From: Primulina eburnea
Taxonomy: Eukaryota; Streptophyta; Magnoliopsida; Lamiales; Gesneriaceae
Length of the DNA: 64,000 bases
Direction: 5' to 3'
Assembly: GCF_022965805.1 (NCBI RefSeq)
Contig: NC_133104.1
Coordinates: forward strand, 19,143,071-19,207,070
Of the stretch, positions 21,808-34,200 are shown piece after piece. Position numbers and translations under genes: made by a program. Within the stretch, counting starts at the first letter, position 1; the number at the start of each line of letters is the position of its first letter. A model generated the notes under the pieces. That model saw only the letters and a list, made by a program, of their open reading frames with translations, did not search any database and was not told the origin of the DNA.

Positions 21808-23940
21808 TGTAATGCCCGAGAATTAATTATTATAATCAGACATTGATTATTGACATGATTGAGGTTATAAGAACTCAAATGACGAGGTCGGGCATCGTTA
21901 TAATATAAGCCAAGATGTTCAACCGAACATCTCAAGATGTTCGGCCGAACATCTCGGCGCATATGCACGAGATAAGTCGCTCATATGCACGACCTGTCCA
22001 GAAGGATCGGCGCATATGCGTGACGTAGAGGGCGCATATGCGCGGGAGGGGACAGTAGGTTCAGCGCATATGCGCGAGAAGAGTGGCGCATATGCGCGCG
22101 GCATGCGGATTGCCAAATTGACACTTGGCCTTAAGTTGGCAACATGTATATATTTATATATACACACACAAGCACTTATCCATCAGAATGAAGAAAGGTA
22201 AGAGACAAGAGAATCTAAGAAAGCTTCAATTTCCGTACGAATAATCGTGAGTTACGTGAAATCCGTCCGTCTGATTTTGAATCTGACTTCAGTACCGAGT
22301 TCCTATCAACGTAGGCTACAACTGGGCGTAAGTTTTACTACGTTTAATATGATTGGAATTGTGATGTTGTTGAAATTGAATACACGTCATATATGATGTT
22401 CTTGACATGTTAGACATCATAGAATCGAAGTCAGATTACGAAACGGACTGATTATGGAATTGTTATGAATTTTGAAGTTGAATTGATATCAGAATGGTAT
22501 TATATCGAGTATGAGATGTTAGAATTAATATCAGATTGATGTGGTATTGTTGGGTATATCGATATTATACCGTTATGCCATCGATATTGAATTAGGTTAA
22601 GTATTGAGCAGAACAGATTTGATTCGAGTGGTGTATTGATATTATACTCCTCGATATTGTTCTTGTCAGATTGAGTATTGACAGATTTGAGTTCGAGACT
22701 TCGACAGAATCAGAGTATCAGAAAGAAAGGTATAAATTAATGTTGAGTTGGGATTGCACAACTCGAGTGAGGTTTGACTCGAGTTTCCCTAATCACATAC
22801 TTTTATTTATTGCATTGATATTGCAATTGATGAGACTTATGATTGTAGTCTATTGATTTATAGCTACTGTATGATAAGATTGATATTTGTAGTCTATTGA
22901 TTTATAGCTACTGCATGAACGACTGCTGATTCGCTAGTCATTGACTGAATTGCTTAGATACTGAATGCATGTATCAGTCTATTGATTTATACGCTACTGC
23001 ATGTAACGACTGCTGATTCGCTAGTCATTGACTGAATTGCCTTAGATACTGAATGCATGTATTGATTACTGAGTCGTTGAGTCATAGGCTGATTCGCCTA
23101 GTCACCGGCTGATTCGTCGGGTTATTGGCTGATTCGTCTAAACTATTGACTGATTCGTCTAAACTTAAGCTGATTCGCTTAATTACAACATACATACAGC
23201 CTGATTCGTCTGGTTATTGGCTGATTCGCCTATTCTTGACTGATTCGTCAATTCTGCGGCTGATTCGCCAAGACATTGAATATATGGATTATATCGATTC
23301 CGTTTAGGGGATTGATTCATTCCTAGCGACTGAGATTCGGTATATTTATCATTATTCAGACATCGGGATCCCTAGGATAGAGTTGAATCGAGTCTGAGAC
23401 GACGCGTCAGTTGAGTCGAGTCTGAGACGACGCGTCAGTGGAGTTGAGTCTGATATGACATGTTGATTTACAGTTTTATATCATTCATGTTTGTTGAATT
23501 GCTACATGTTAATGATAACTGATATATGCTTTTATATATGTTTTTATATGATTGCATGTTCGTTGATTTATACTGGGATTCATTCTCACCGGAGTTATCC
23601 GGCTGTTGTCTTGTTTTGTATGTGTGCATGACAACAGGTGGGGGCTGGATCAGGGTCAAGAGAGGATGAGAGAAGACGAGTTTAGCGTGGTGATTCCGGA
23701 CTTGATTTAGAGATAGGGTTAGACACTTGATATTAGCTGCTAAACCCTAGGGAATAAATGTATGTTGTACATGACTTGTACTTTTATACTGAGATGTATA
23801 TTCATGTTTAATATGTAATTTGAGTAAATTACATTACGTTTCCGCTTTGGTATTTTAAAAAAAAAATTTAGACCCTGTTTTATAATTGATTATTAGTCCC
23901 AATGATGATTAAGATCGTGATTAGCGTCCGGGTCCCCACA
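21808..23940 (+). repeat. 3' LTR of gypsy-A (2133 bp)
   Basis: Mirrors the 5' LTR. The GCGCATATGCGC-type motifs start at 21957, 21979, 22010, 22032, 22064 and 22086 (22, 31, 22, 32, 22; the 32 comes from one extra G). The double hairpin is at 23589-23637. It ends CCCCACA directly before the right TSD. Confidence 0.96.
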
Positions 23941-23945
23941 TGGAA
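23941..23945 (+). other. target-site duplication TGGAA, right copy
   Basis: Matches 16147-16151. The copia-2 RT sequence resumes here (TGGAACCTCAGATTCG). Confidence 0.95.
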
Positions 23946-24946
23946 CCTCAGATTCGATAGTACAATCAAAGAGTTTGGTTTTACTAAGAATTCTGAGGAA
24001 CCCTGTGTATATAAGAAGGTCAGTGGGAGTGCTGTGACATTCCTTGTTCTTTATGTTGATGACATTCTACTCATTGGGAATGATGTAGGATTGTGCAATC
24101 AACTAAGATATGTTTAGCAAGTAAGTTCTCAATGCAGGACTTGGAAGAAGCATCTTTTGTATTGGGAATACAGATCTATAGAGATAGATCAAAAGATTGT
24201 TTTGGTCTCACCCAGTCCACATACATTGATACCATCGTGAAGCGGTTCTCGATGGATGAGTCCAAGAGAGGAACATCTACCAATGTGTCATGATGGCGTG
24301 TCCCTATCCAAGTCTATGTCTCCCAAGACTGATGCAGAGATAGCGGCGATGACACGAATTCCGTATGCTCCGGCTATTGGTAGTATCATGTATGGGATGA
24401 TATCTACACGTCCTGACGTAGCACTTGCACTAAGTATAGTGAGTAGATATCAATCCAACCCTTGGTCTTCCACACTGGAAAGCTGTGAAAGACATCCTCA
24501 AGTATTTGAGAAGGACCAATAAGTTGTTTTTGGTCTTTGGGGGTGGAGAACTAAAATTGGAAGGCTATACCGACTCTAGCTTCCAAAGCGATGTTGATGA
24601 CTCGAAGTCAACCTCCGGATTCATATTCATGCTCAATGGTGGTGCTGTCTCTTGGAAGAGTTCCAAGCAAGACAGTACTGCGGATTCCACCACTGAGGCA
24701 GAATACATTGTTGCATCGGCTGCAGCAAAGGAGGCTGTTTGGATTAGGAATTTCGTCCAAGAGTTGGGCGTCATTCCAAATGAAGTTGCTCCTATCCCGG
24801 TGATGTGCGACAACACGGAGCCATAGTTCAGGCGAAGGAGCCAAGGTCTCATCAGAAGTCCAAACACGTATTGAGAAAGTACCACATCCTCAGAGAGATC
24901 GTGGAAAGAGGGAGATGTCGTGATTGACAAAGTCGGCTCCGCAGAT
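23946..24946 (+). pseudogene. copia-2 pol, C-terminal part (RT-RNase H), frameshifted
   Basis: Continues the reverse transcriptase from 16151: YVDDILLIGND at about 24050, then RNase H with DSTTEAEYI at about 24680-24710. Compared with the intact copia-1 frame there are shifts near 24095, 24275, 24465 and 24820, each of one or two bases. The sequence stops in the RNase H C-terminus at GCAGATAA, where a deletion joins it to the inside of the LTR, so the natural stop, the PPT and the LTR start are gone. Confidence 0.9.
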
Positions 24947-26747
24947 AAAGGCCGCTCGAGTTACAGACTAGTATCTGCGATGTGAGTACCATGTTTCATT
25001 GGTAGGAGACATTGTGATGTCCGAGCATGCAGATAGGTGCTCCTGGTAGAGTGCACTGAACAACCCTCTATAAAGGACTTTCCAAGTGGTTCTCACTTAT
25101 CGATGGAAAAGTCCTAGTTATGGTTGTACACCATTAGTCCTTATGACCCGGGACAACATTGAGACTCTATGTGCTAGCGTTTCACTTTGACTTGTTTACC
25201 GACTCTTATGGTGTCATCAGGTGGCAAGATTGGGTGTTACGGCGAAAACATATAGGAGTCGATGCATTGTAGCCGGGGATCACCGCTTACCTACGGGTAT
25301 GGATATCCTATGTGTTTTTCATGTATGTGTGGGTTGAAATCTCTGATCAGAGTATGGTGGTAATTATGAAAGGGGTTTCTTAGATTACACCATCGATGCA
25401 ACCACAACATGACACATAGTATCGATTCATTGACAACTCTCGATAAACCAATAGTTGTCGAATCGGTCGGATATATGAGTTGAAGGACCGTACTGTACGC
25501 TAACCATAATTGAATGGTTCTTGCTGGCACTATCATGTGATACCTAGGGAATCACGTAAGCGATGCTGCTAGGCGTTTTAACGTGATTGGTTGGGTACTA
25601 TCAGACTTAGTTCTGACGTTCTTACTATCAAGGAGTTGATAAGTAAGAATGGAGCAATTGGGGTATGCTCGAATAAGGACATGTTTTAGTCCGAATCACA
25701 TAGAGATGTGAAACCCACGGCTAGTTGATCAATGAACCATTGAGGGGCCACACAAGTATTAGACTTTTGTAAATCCGATCAGAAGTAAAATAGTTCAATG
25801 TGTTGAACGGCTTATAATGTGTTTATAAGCGTAAAGAAAAATAGAAGTATGACTTCTATGAGAGAATATAAATTTTAATTTATGGAAGTGTTCCTGAGAT
25901 TAAAATTTGGCCAAGTAAATAATGTAGTTGAAAATTGTGATTTTCATAAATATTATTGAGGACTAAATTAATTAATTCAAGTGTTGAATTAATTAAACAC
26001 TAGTGGACCTAGTAGAGTCTAAATAATTAAATAATTCAAGTGTTGGAATTAATTAAAATTATATTGAGTTTTGTAGAGCTCAATTAAAATAATTATTTAA
26101 CTAGTGGGACTTGAATAAATTCAAGTAGTATTTAATTAATCTCAAATGGTTTGAGATAATTAAAAATTTAGTCCATGGTTTTTTTAATGTGTTAGGAAAC
26201 CATATAATATATGTGAGACATGCAGGGTTTGTATGCTTGGGAGGTGAAGAGGTGTGGATTACTTTTTATTAAAAATTCAAAAGGATGCAACTTTTGAGAG
26301 ACAACTTTTTCAACAACCAGGCTAGTCTCCCACACTCTCCCAACACCTCACTTGGCCGAATTCTTGAGGGTTTTTCTCTCCCATTTTTCTTCCATTTTTG
26401 TTCTTCATTTTCTTGGAGAATAAAATCTTCTCTTTGAAAAATTCCTTAAGTTTTTCTAGTGCAAAACTTGAGGGGGTTTGCCTGCTAGTGGTTGGGCCTT
26501 ATTTCTTGAAGGAAAGAAGGAGGAGCCTTGTGATTTGCCTACCAAAGAAGAGCTTTGTTGTTTACAACAAAGTTGGTGCCATTCATCAACCTTGAGAGGT
26601 TGATAGGTAATCTCTAAACATCCTATGTTTGATGTTGTTTTGTAAATATTGTGTAAAAACCATGGTGTGCCGAACGAATTTTCTAGCTTAAAATGTTAAA
26701 TTTTTTACTTCCGTTGCGCTTCCGGCCACGTAACCGATCCGCTTTCA
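24947..26747 (+). repeat. 3' LTR of copia-2, first ~275 bp deleted
   Basis: Picks up at AGGCCGCTCGAG, inside the LTR, and runs to the normal end GCTTTCA. Several one-base losses relative to the other LTR copies. Confidence 0.93.
25793..26202 (+). other. array of consecutive stem-loops in copia LTR (copy 4)
   Basis: Same series as 762-1168, beginning GTTCAA-TGTG-TTGAAC and ending with the ATGGTTT...AAACCAT hairpin, here with uneven arms. Confidence 0.75.
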
Positions 26748-29137
26748 GTATTAATCATGATTCTTCTGTGATCTCTAGCACTATTTTAATTTCAGGCAGA
26801 GTAGCTACGACTTTGATTGATACTGGTGCTACTCATTCTTTTATGTCTGAATTGTTTTTGAGATCTTTGGGTATAGTTCCTTCTATTCTTCCCCTCCATT
26901 TGAATGTCTTATTGCCTTCGGGGAACGTGTTGTGCCCGACGTTTATTGTGTATGCATGCCCTGTTCGTATTGATGATAGAGAGGTCTTTGCTGATTTGAT
27001 TGTGATCCCGATGGTTGCTTTGATGTTATTCTTGGCATGGATTGGCTATCGACTTATCGTGCAGTGATCGATTGCGTTGCTAAGACGGTGACTTTTGCAG
27101 ATGATAGCAATAAGGGAGGTTCGCTCGCCAGTGCAGGTACTTCGCTGGTCCTTCCTTTTATTTCATGTCTTGAGGCTGAGAGATTGCTGTGTACAGGTTG
27201 CGATGGGTTTCTTGCTTCTATTGTGGATGTGGATGGTGTGGTTAAGTTGAATATTGATGATATTGATGTTGTGAGGGAGTTTGCCGATGTGTTTGAGGAT
27301 GATGTTTCGGGTTTGCCGCCGGACAGAGATGTTGAGTTCGTTATTGATTTAGCTCCAGGTACGGTTCCTATTTCTAAGGCTCCGTACCGAATGGCCCCTA
27401 CCGAGATGAAGGAGTTGAAGACGCAGTTGCAGGATCTTTTGGATAAAGGTTTTATTCGTCCGAGTTCTTCGCCTTGGGGAGCTCCGGTTCTATTTGTCAA
27501 GAAGAAAGATGGGTCTTTGCGGCTGTGTATTGACTATAGGGAGCTCAACAAAGTGACTATCAAGAACAAGTATCCGTTGCCACGGATTAACGATCTATTT
27601 GATCAACTTTAGGGTGCCACTGTATTTCGAAGATTGATCTTCGGTTTGGATACTATCAGTTGAAGGTTAGGGAGTCCGATATCCTTAAGACGGCATTCAG
27701 GACCAGGTATGGTCACTATGAGTTTCTTGTGATGTCTTTTGGTCTGACCAATGCCCCTTCAGTTTTCATGGACCTGATGAACTGTGTGTTCAAGCCGTTC
27801 TTGGATAGCTTCGTCATTGTTTTCATCGACGACATCTTGATCTATTCCAAGACCAGAGAGCTTCATGCAGAGCATCTCAGAGTTGTTCTCCGTTTGTTGA
27901 GGGAGAAGAGGTTGTTTGCCAAGTTGAAGAAGTGTGAGTTTTGGCTGGATCAGATTTCTTTCTTAGGCCATGTTGTTTCGAAAGATGGCATTGCCGTTGA
28001 TCCAGTGAATATTGAGGCAATTCAGAAGCGGCCTCTTCCTACCACAGTCTCAGAGGTACGCAGTTTCCTTGGTTTTGCGGGTTATTATCGTCGTTTCATT
28101 TCAGATTTTTCCAAGATTGCCCTGCCATTGTCCAAATTGACGAGGAAGACTGTGAAGTTCGAGTGGTCCATTGATTGCCAGAGTGGATTTCAGGAGTTGA
28201 AGGATAGATTGACGAAAGCTCATGTTCTTTCATTGCCCAGTGGTTCTGAGGATTTTGTTGTCTATACTGATGCGTCGAAGAAAGGCCTTGGTGCAGTGCT
28301 GATGCAGCGAGGTAAGGTCATTGCTTATGCTTCTCGCCAGTTGAAGGATTACGAGAGGAATTATCCGACGCATGATTTAGAGCTGGCAGCTGTGGTTTTC
28401 GCCCTGAAAATCTGGAGACATTATTTGTATGGCGAAAAATGTGAGATCTTCACGGACCACAAGAGTTTGAAGTATCTGTTTTCTCAGAGAGAGCTCAACA
28501 TGCGGTAGAGGAGGTGGTTAGAACTTGTCAAAGATTATGATGTGACTATCAGTTATTACCCAGGGAAGGCGAATGTTGTGGCTGATGCTTTGAGCCGTAA
28601 GTCGAGTTCTTCCTTGAGTTCTTTGATTCATAGGCCATTGTTGATGGATTTGCAGAGAGAGGAGATTTCTTTGGTAATTCCGAGGAACATTGCTCGCCTT
28701 TCAGCATTGGTTATTCGGGCTACATTGACGGACAGGATCCGTAGAGAGCAGACTGTTGATGTTCAGTTGACAGAGATGAGAGCTAGAGCAGAGGAGAGAG
28801 GTAACTCAGAGTTTGGGCTAAATGGAGAGGGTTTGGTGACTTTCAGAGGCCGTATCTGTGTTCCTATTGGCGATGATATTCGACGAGACATTCTGACAGA
28901 GGCTCATACTACGCCTTATTCGATTCATCCAGGCAGTACCAAGATGTATCATGATCTTCGTCGACTTTACTGGTGGCCAGGTATGAAGAAAGATATTGCC
29001 ATGTTCATTTCTCAGTGTCTTACTTGTCAGCAGGTGAAGATCGAGCATCAGAGACCTGCTGGGACATTGCTATCATTGCCGATTCCTCACTGGAAGTGGG
29101 AGCATATTACTATGGATTTCGTGACTGGTCTTCCCAG
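26748..29137 (+). pseudogene. gypsy-E pol (PR-RT-RNase H-IN), truncated at both ends
   Basis: Ty3-gypsy polymerase region. The protease motif LIDTGATHSF lies at about 26815-26845. A frame shift near 27030 is followed by RT from about 27300 ([16 protein letters not shown], then FIDDILIYS near 27825). A CAG-to-TAG change at 27610 and a shift just after it break the frame, and a second TAG interrupts it at 28506. RNase H ([15 protein letters not shown]) is near 28260 and the integrase zinc region near 28925-29060. The sequence ends a few codons into the integrase core (MDFVTGLPSV), where gypsy-B is inserted. Copia-2 forms its left edge. The protease and RT active residues are present, so the damage is mostly point lesions plus truncation. 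Confidence 0.92.
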
Positions 29138-29257
29138 TGTAATGCCCAAGATTTTATAACACGTTAGTTTGAGATTATCGATGTTGAGTAGATATGAATG
29201 CAATCAGATCATTTTGAGATTTAAAATTTAAATATGTAAACTGTTGGGCGAAAGTGA

Positions 29258-29424
29258 CTCGCCCGGGCGGACATTTTTGACCGCCCGAGCGAGAGTGCCT
29301 CGGAGAAGAGGGCCGGGAGTCACTCGCCCGGGCGGATGTTTTTGACCGCCCGAGCGAGGCTGCTGGAATGGGCGAGGGTCGAGAATTACTCGCCCGGGCG
29401 GCAACTTTTGATCGCCCGAGCGAG
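29258..29424 (+). promoter_or_regulatory. phased CGCCCGGGCGG / CGCCCGAGCG array, gypsy-B
   Basis: Six 13-bp motifs start at 29258, 29281, 29323, 29346, 29389 and 29412: spacings 23, 42, 23, 43, 23. Within each doublet CTCGCCCGGGCGG can pair with CCGCCCGAGCGAG across about 10 bp, giving three possible hairpins. The array ends 48 bp before the TATA box. The truncated 3' LTR keeps the first three motifs (to 36084). Confidence 0.85.
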
Positions 29425-30640
29425 AGTCGTGTACACCCAAGGATGAGCCATGTGTTCTTAGACATGCAAAGTATATATAATGTGTCTTCAATTCATTCCT
29501 TTTCACTCCAGCACTTGACCGAAAGCTCCAGAGCAATACAAGTTCCTTCATGCTTTTAAATGGTGGTTGTGCAAGATTTTATCAACCGATTTTTAAACCG
29601 AGCTTAGATTTGTAATCCTTGTGCTACTAGCTTCAAAGTAATGTAAGTTTCATTTAATTCCAGCATGTTTTGATATTTATGTGTTGGGTAAATGATGAAT
29701 TGAACTATATATTATGTTCTTGAGATAATAGATATTGTAGAATCGCAAACGGATCAAAGAACGGATGTCATATGCTATAGTTTCGATTTCCAGCATGTTT
29801 ATTGAGTTGAGATGGGATATTTCAGTGTGAGACTTTGTATTTTGAGGAGATTAGGAATTGTTGATATTGAGTTTAGTGTTGTTGAATTATCGGTATTGAA
29901 GAAATACGTCGTTATGCCGTCAATTTATACCGAGACCGATAATTGAATTGTACAAGATTTATTGAGTGGTACATTGATAGAATATATCTACACATTGTCA
30001 TTTCAGACTAAACTTGACAGAGTTGACATACTGATCTCGAGACTTTGACACCGACTATTCAACAAGAAAGGTATAAGTCATGTTTTGTTTGGGGAGATGT
30101 AACTCAAATAAGATATTATTTGAGTTTCCCAACCAAAATCACATACTAGTATTATTAGATATATTGTAACATGTTTATGAATTGTGTATAGCATTATATT
30201 CAATCTTTTAACATGTTTATGCTTTGATTTCAGAATTGTATTCAAGCATGTATGATCAGTGTGATATTCAGATATGAATATGATTATACTTTGTTTACAT
30301 ATTGATATTCATTGCATCTAAGATAGGAGAGTCTTTGACAGGCATTGTCAAACAGCTAGACGTTTCGGTGTATCTCAGCATAAGAGTAGGTATTACTCTT
30401 ATTGCCGCCGTTGATACAGCTCAGACCGAAGTCTAGGAATGAGACGTTCATTACCCCGATTGGAGGGTAGGTAGTGACGTCTTATTCACACCGGGATCCC
30501 TAGAGTCCTAGTCGAGTCGAGTCCAGACATGGTTTGATTCGCATTTCATTGCATGTGCATATGATGTCATTCATGATAGCATGTTTCATGTTTAATTGAT
30601 TGTATGCATGTATACATGTTTATACTGGGATTTATTCTCA

Positions 30641-30686
30641 CCGGTTTTCCGGCTGTTGTTATGTCTGTATGTGTGCATAACAACAG
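30641..30686 (+). other. conserved double hairpin in gypsy LTR (B)
   Basis: CCGG-TTTT-CCGG (30641-30652) then an 11-bp perfect stem CTGTTGTTATG / CATAACAACAG (30653-30686). It lies 301 bp before the LTR end. Stem bases differ from those of gypsy-A while pairing is kept. Confidence 0.8.
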
Positions 30687-30992
30687 GTGGGGCAGGATCC
30701 GGGTCACGCAGAGGATGAGAGATGGACATAGCGTGGTGATCTCGGGCATAGCAGAAGAACTAGTAGTTGTACTTTTGGCATGTACTGTATTTAATTACTA
30801 GTTGTCGAATATGGTTTGGAACCAGACATATTTGTATCTTATGTTTGTATATTATGTGGTGAATAACATAGAGACTTCTAATGTTAGCTTTCATTTGAGT
30901 TAATGTAAAAGCAAAAATTTGACCCACTTTTTATATTAATGATCGGTTTTAATCCCAAAGAAAAGAATTAGAGCCCGGGTCCCCACAACAGG

Positions 30993-31004
30993 TGGTATCA
31001 GAGC
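30993..31004 (+). other. primer-binding site, gypsy-B
   Basis: TGGTATCAGAGC, 5 bp after the LTR end; initiator tRNA-Met type. Confidence 0.95.
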
Positions 31005-31245
31005 CATAGGTTCTATAGATTGAGATAGAATAGAATGAGCGGGGTAGATCGAGTCTTCTTCCTTGCTCTATGATGTGCTAGCATGTTTATTGCTTTACTT
31101 GTTACATGTTGTTTGTTATTTGATTTATTACAGCATGTATTGGTTAAGACTGAATCAGAACCGATTCTAGATCAGAGGTAACTGACTAGAGGAGGGCTGA
31201 GACAGTTGTATATCTTGTATTCTAATCAGTTGGATTATTAGATAC

Positions 31246-34200
31246 ATGCCTCCCAGAAGAGCAGCTGTTCCTTTACGACCACCAGCGCCAGAGCAGGGTA
31301 GCACATCCGGAGATACGATGGACGTCACTGCTACGCCCATGGAGACTCTGTTAAAACGATTCCAGTCATTCCGACCCCCGACTTTAAAGGGTACAGAAAA
31401 TGCAATTGAATGTGACAGCTGGTTGGAGGATATCGAAATATTATTCGAGTCTCTGGAATATAGTGACAAGAAACGAGTGAAACTCGTTGGCCATCAACTA
31501 CAAGATGTGGCTAAGTATTGGTGGGTGAATATAAGGAGAGCACTAGAACAGCGTGGCACCGAGGTTACCTGGAAAGCATTCAAGACGGAGTTCTATCAGC
31601 GATTCTTCCCTGTATCCTATCGCAAAGATAAAGGCGCTGAATTTGCAAACCTGAGGCAAGGGCAATTGAACATTGAAGAGTACGTTGCTAAATTTTCTTC
31701 TTTGCTTCGCTTTGCACCTCACGTTTCAGGCAATGATGAGGCCATGGCAGATCAGTTTATAAACGGCTTAAATCCTGATGTCTTTACATTGGTCAATACT
31801 GGGAGACCCAATAGTTTCGCTGAAGCATTGAACCGTGCCAAAGGAGCAGAAGCAGGATTGCTTAGGAAACGGAGTGTTCCGTATGTTGCTCCGAGTCCGA
31901 GACCGCCATTACCTCCATCCCAAACTCCTTCTCCCTGATTCGAAAGTGGTGGTAGCAGCAGCGGACGCAAAGATCAGTTGAAAGCAAAGGGTAAACAGTT
32001 TAAGAGGGCAGGGAGCAGTTCTTCGAGCTCCAGCGGGTCAAGACAGAGAGGTTTTGGCCAGAGTCTAGAGGTGGCAAGTGGATATTGCAGTACTTGTGGA
32101 GGTAAGCATGCCACAGAACAATGTCAAGGTGTAGTGGGCAGGTGTAACGTATGCAAACAACAGGGGCATTATGCCAAGGTCTGTCCTCAGAGGAGTGGTG
32201 CATCGAGATTCCAGGCTGCAGGATCGTCTGCCTCCGTGACTCAGCCTGAGAGGCAAGCTTCATCTGTTCACTCATTTCAGCCGCCACCAGCACAGACCCA
32301 GCCTCGAGCCAGAGGTGGCCAGCCAGGGAGTCAGCCTCAGAGACAACAAGCTCAGGTGTTTGCCTTGACTGAAGAGCAAGCACAGGATGCCCCAGATGAT
32401 GTCATTGCAGGTAACTGTTTCCTTTGCGGTTATCCTGCTTATATATTGATAGATACGGGTGCATCGCATACATTCATATCAGAACGATTTACATTATTGC
32501 ATTCTCTGCCTGTTGAGTCGTTACTAGATGTCGTGTCTATTACTTCTACGTTAGGAAGAGGATTGATATCGGTAACTACGGTTAAACATTGCATTTTACA
32601 GTTTGAGGGGCATATGATTGACCTAGATTGTATAGTATTGGGTCTAGCTGATTTTGATTGTATAGTCGGTATCGACATGCTAACAAAGTACAGAGCCACT
32701 GTAGATTGTTTCCATAAGATTGTCAGATTCAGACCCGAGATGACAGACGAGTGGAAATTCTACGGGAAAGGTTCCAGATCTCGGATTCCCTTGATTTCGG
32801 CTCTTACTATGAACAAATTGTTACAAAAAGGAGCAGATGGTTTCTTTATTTATGCTGTAGATATGCAGAAGTCGAGCCCGGCGTTGGCAGATATACCAGT
32901 AGTGCGGGAATTTGCTGATATTTTACCAGATGAGATCCCAGGATTACCTCCGGTTCGTGAGGTAGATTTTAGTATTGATCTTACACCAGGTACCGTCCCT
33001 ATTTCGAGAGCTCCGTATAGGATGGCACCCATCGAACTAAAAGAACTGAAAGCACAGTTAGAAGATCTTCTGGCTAAGGGATATATCAGACCTAGTGTAT
33101 CTCCTTGGGGCGCTCCGGTGCTGTTTGTGCGGAAGAAAGACGGTTCGATGCGATTGTGTATAGACTACCGGCAACTGAACAAGGCAACGATCAAGAATAA
33201 ATATCCTTTGCCTAGGATCGATGACCTATTTGATCAGTTGCAGGGATCCTCCGTGTATTCTAAGATTGATTTGCGTTCTGGGTACCATCAGCTCAGAGTT
33301 CGAGATATAGACATACCAAAGACAGCATTTCGAACCAGGTATGGACATTACGAATTTATTGTCATGCCTTTCGGTTTAACAAATGCTCCTGCGGTATTTA
33401 TGGGCTTGATGAACCAAGTGTTTCAGAGGTATTTGGATGAATTTGTTATTGTCTTCATCGATGACATTTTGGTGTATTCGAAGAACAGAAATGAGCATGC
33501 AGAGCATCTCAGAATTGTTTTGCAGACGTTGAGAAACGAGCGACTGTATGCTAAATTGTCAAAGTGTGAGTTTTGGCTGAACCGAGTTGTATTCTTGGGG
33601 CATATCATATCTGGAGATGGTATTTCTGTTGATCCGAGTAAAGTGGAAGCGGTGATCAGTTGGTCAAGACCGACTTCTGTACCAGAAATACGCAGTTTCA
33701 TGGGCTTAGCCGGATACTACAGAAGATTTATCAAAGATTTCTCCAGTATTGCAAAGCCAATAACTCAATTGACGCAAAAGAATGCACCATTTGTTTGGTC
33801 AGAGGAGTGCGAGTCTAGCTTTCTAGAGTTGAAGAGAAGGCTGACCAGTGCTCCAGTACTGACGATACCTTCAGGTACGGGTGATTTCGTTGTATATTGT
33901 GATGCTTCTCATAGAGGTTTGGGATGTGTTCTTATGCAGCGAGGCCATGTGATCGCATACGCCTCGAGACAATTGAAGCCACATGAAGTTCGATACCCCA
34001 TTCACGATCTTGAATTGGCGGCTATCGTATTTGCATTAAAGATTTGGCGTCATTATCTCTATGGCGAAAAATTTGAAATATTCTCCGATCACAAGAGCCT
34101 AAAGTACCTATTCTCTCAATCAGAACTGAACATGAGGCAGCGTAGATGGCTAGATCTTCTGAAAGATTTTGACTGTGAAATCAAATATTATCCAAGGAAG

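Larger units (their letters stand above)
16152..23940 (+). mobile_element. gypsy-A, Ty3-gypsy element nested in copia-2
   Basis: A complete insertion of 7789 bp: LTRs 16152-18281 and 21808-23940, PBS 18287-18298, PPT 21794-21807 and a 5-bp TSD. The LTR pair is nearly identical apart from a few substitutions and one-base indels, so the insertion is recent. The internal region is only 3.5 kb. It holds a gag with two frame breaks, an inactive protease and decayed remnants of pol, so this copy is non-autonomous. Confidence 0.96.
9429..26747 (+). mobile_element. copia-2, Ty1-copia element carrying nested gypsy-A
   Basis: The parts are 5' LTR 9429-11497, PBS 11500-11511, leader, gag-pol 13312-16151 continuing at 23946, and a damaged 3' LTR 24947-26747. 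Removing gypsy-A (16152-23940) and one copy of the TGGAA duplication rejoins the RT domain. The 3' side has a deletion joining the RNase H region to the LTR interior. The right flank (26748) is gypsy protease sequence, so copia-1/copia-2 lie inside an older gypsy element whose left part is outside the window. Confidence 0.93.
29138..30987 (+). repeat. 5' LTR of gypsy-B (1850 bp)
   Basis: TGTAATGCCCAAG to GTCCCCACA. It holds a phased GC-rich hairpin array (29258-29424), a TATA box (TATATATAA, 29472-29480) and the conserved double hairpin (30641-30686). The core CCGGGATCCCTAG (about 30490) is shared with the LTRs of C and D. Confidence 0.96.

Noticed and set aside
21489..21812. 107-codon ORF before the gypsy-A 3' LTR as a new gene
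   Set aside because: The matching part of gypsy-C soon meets stops, and the ORF runs across the PPT. It is more likely decayed pol tail.
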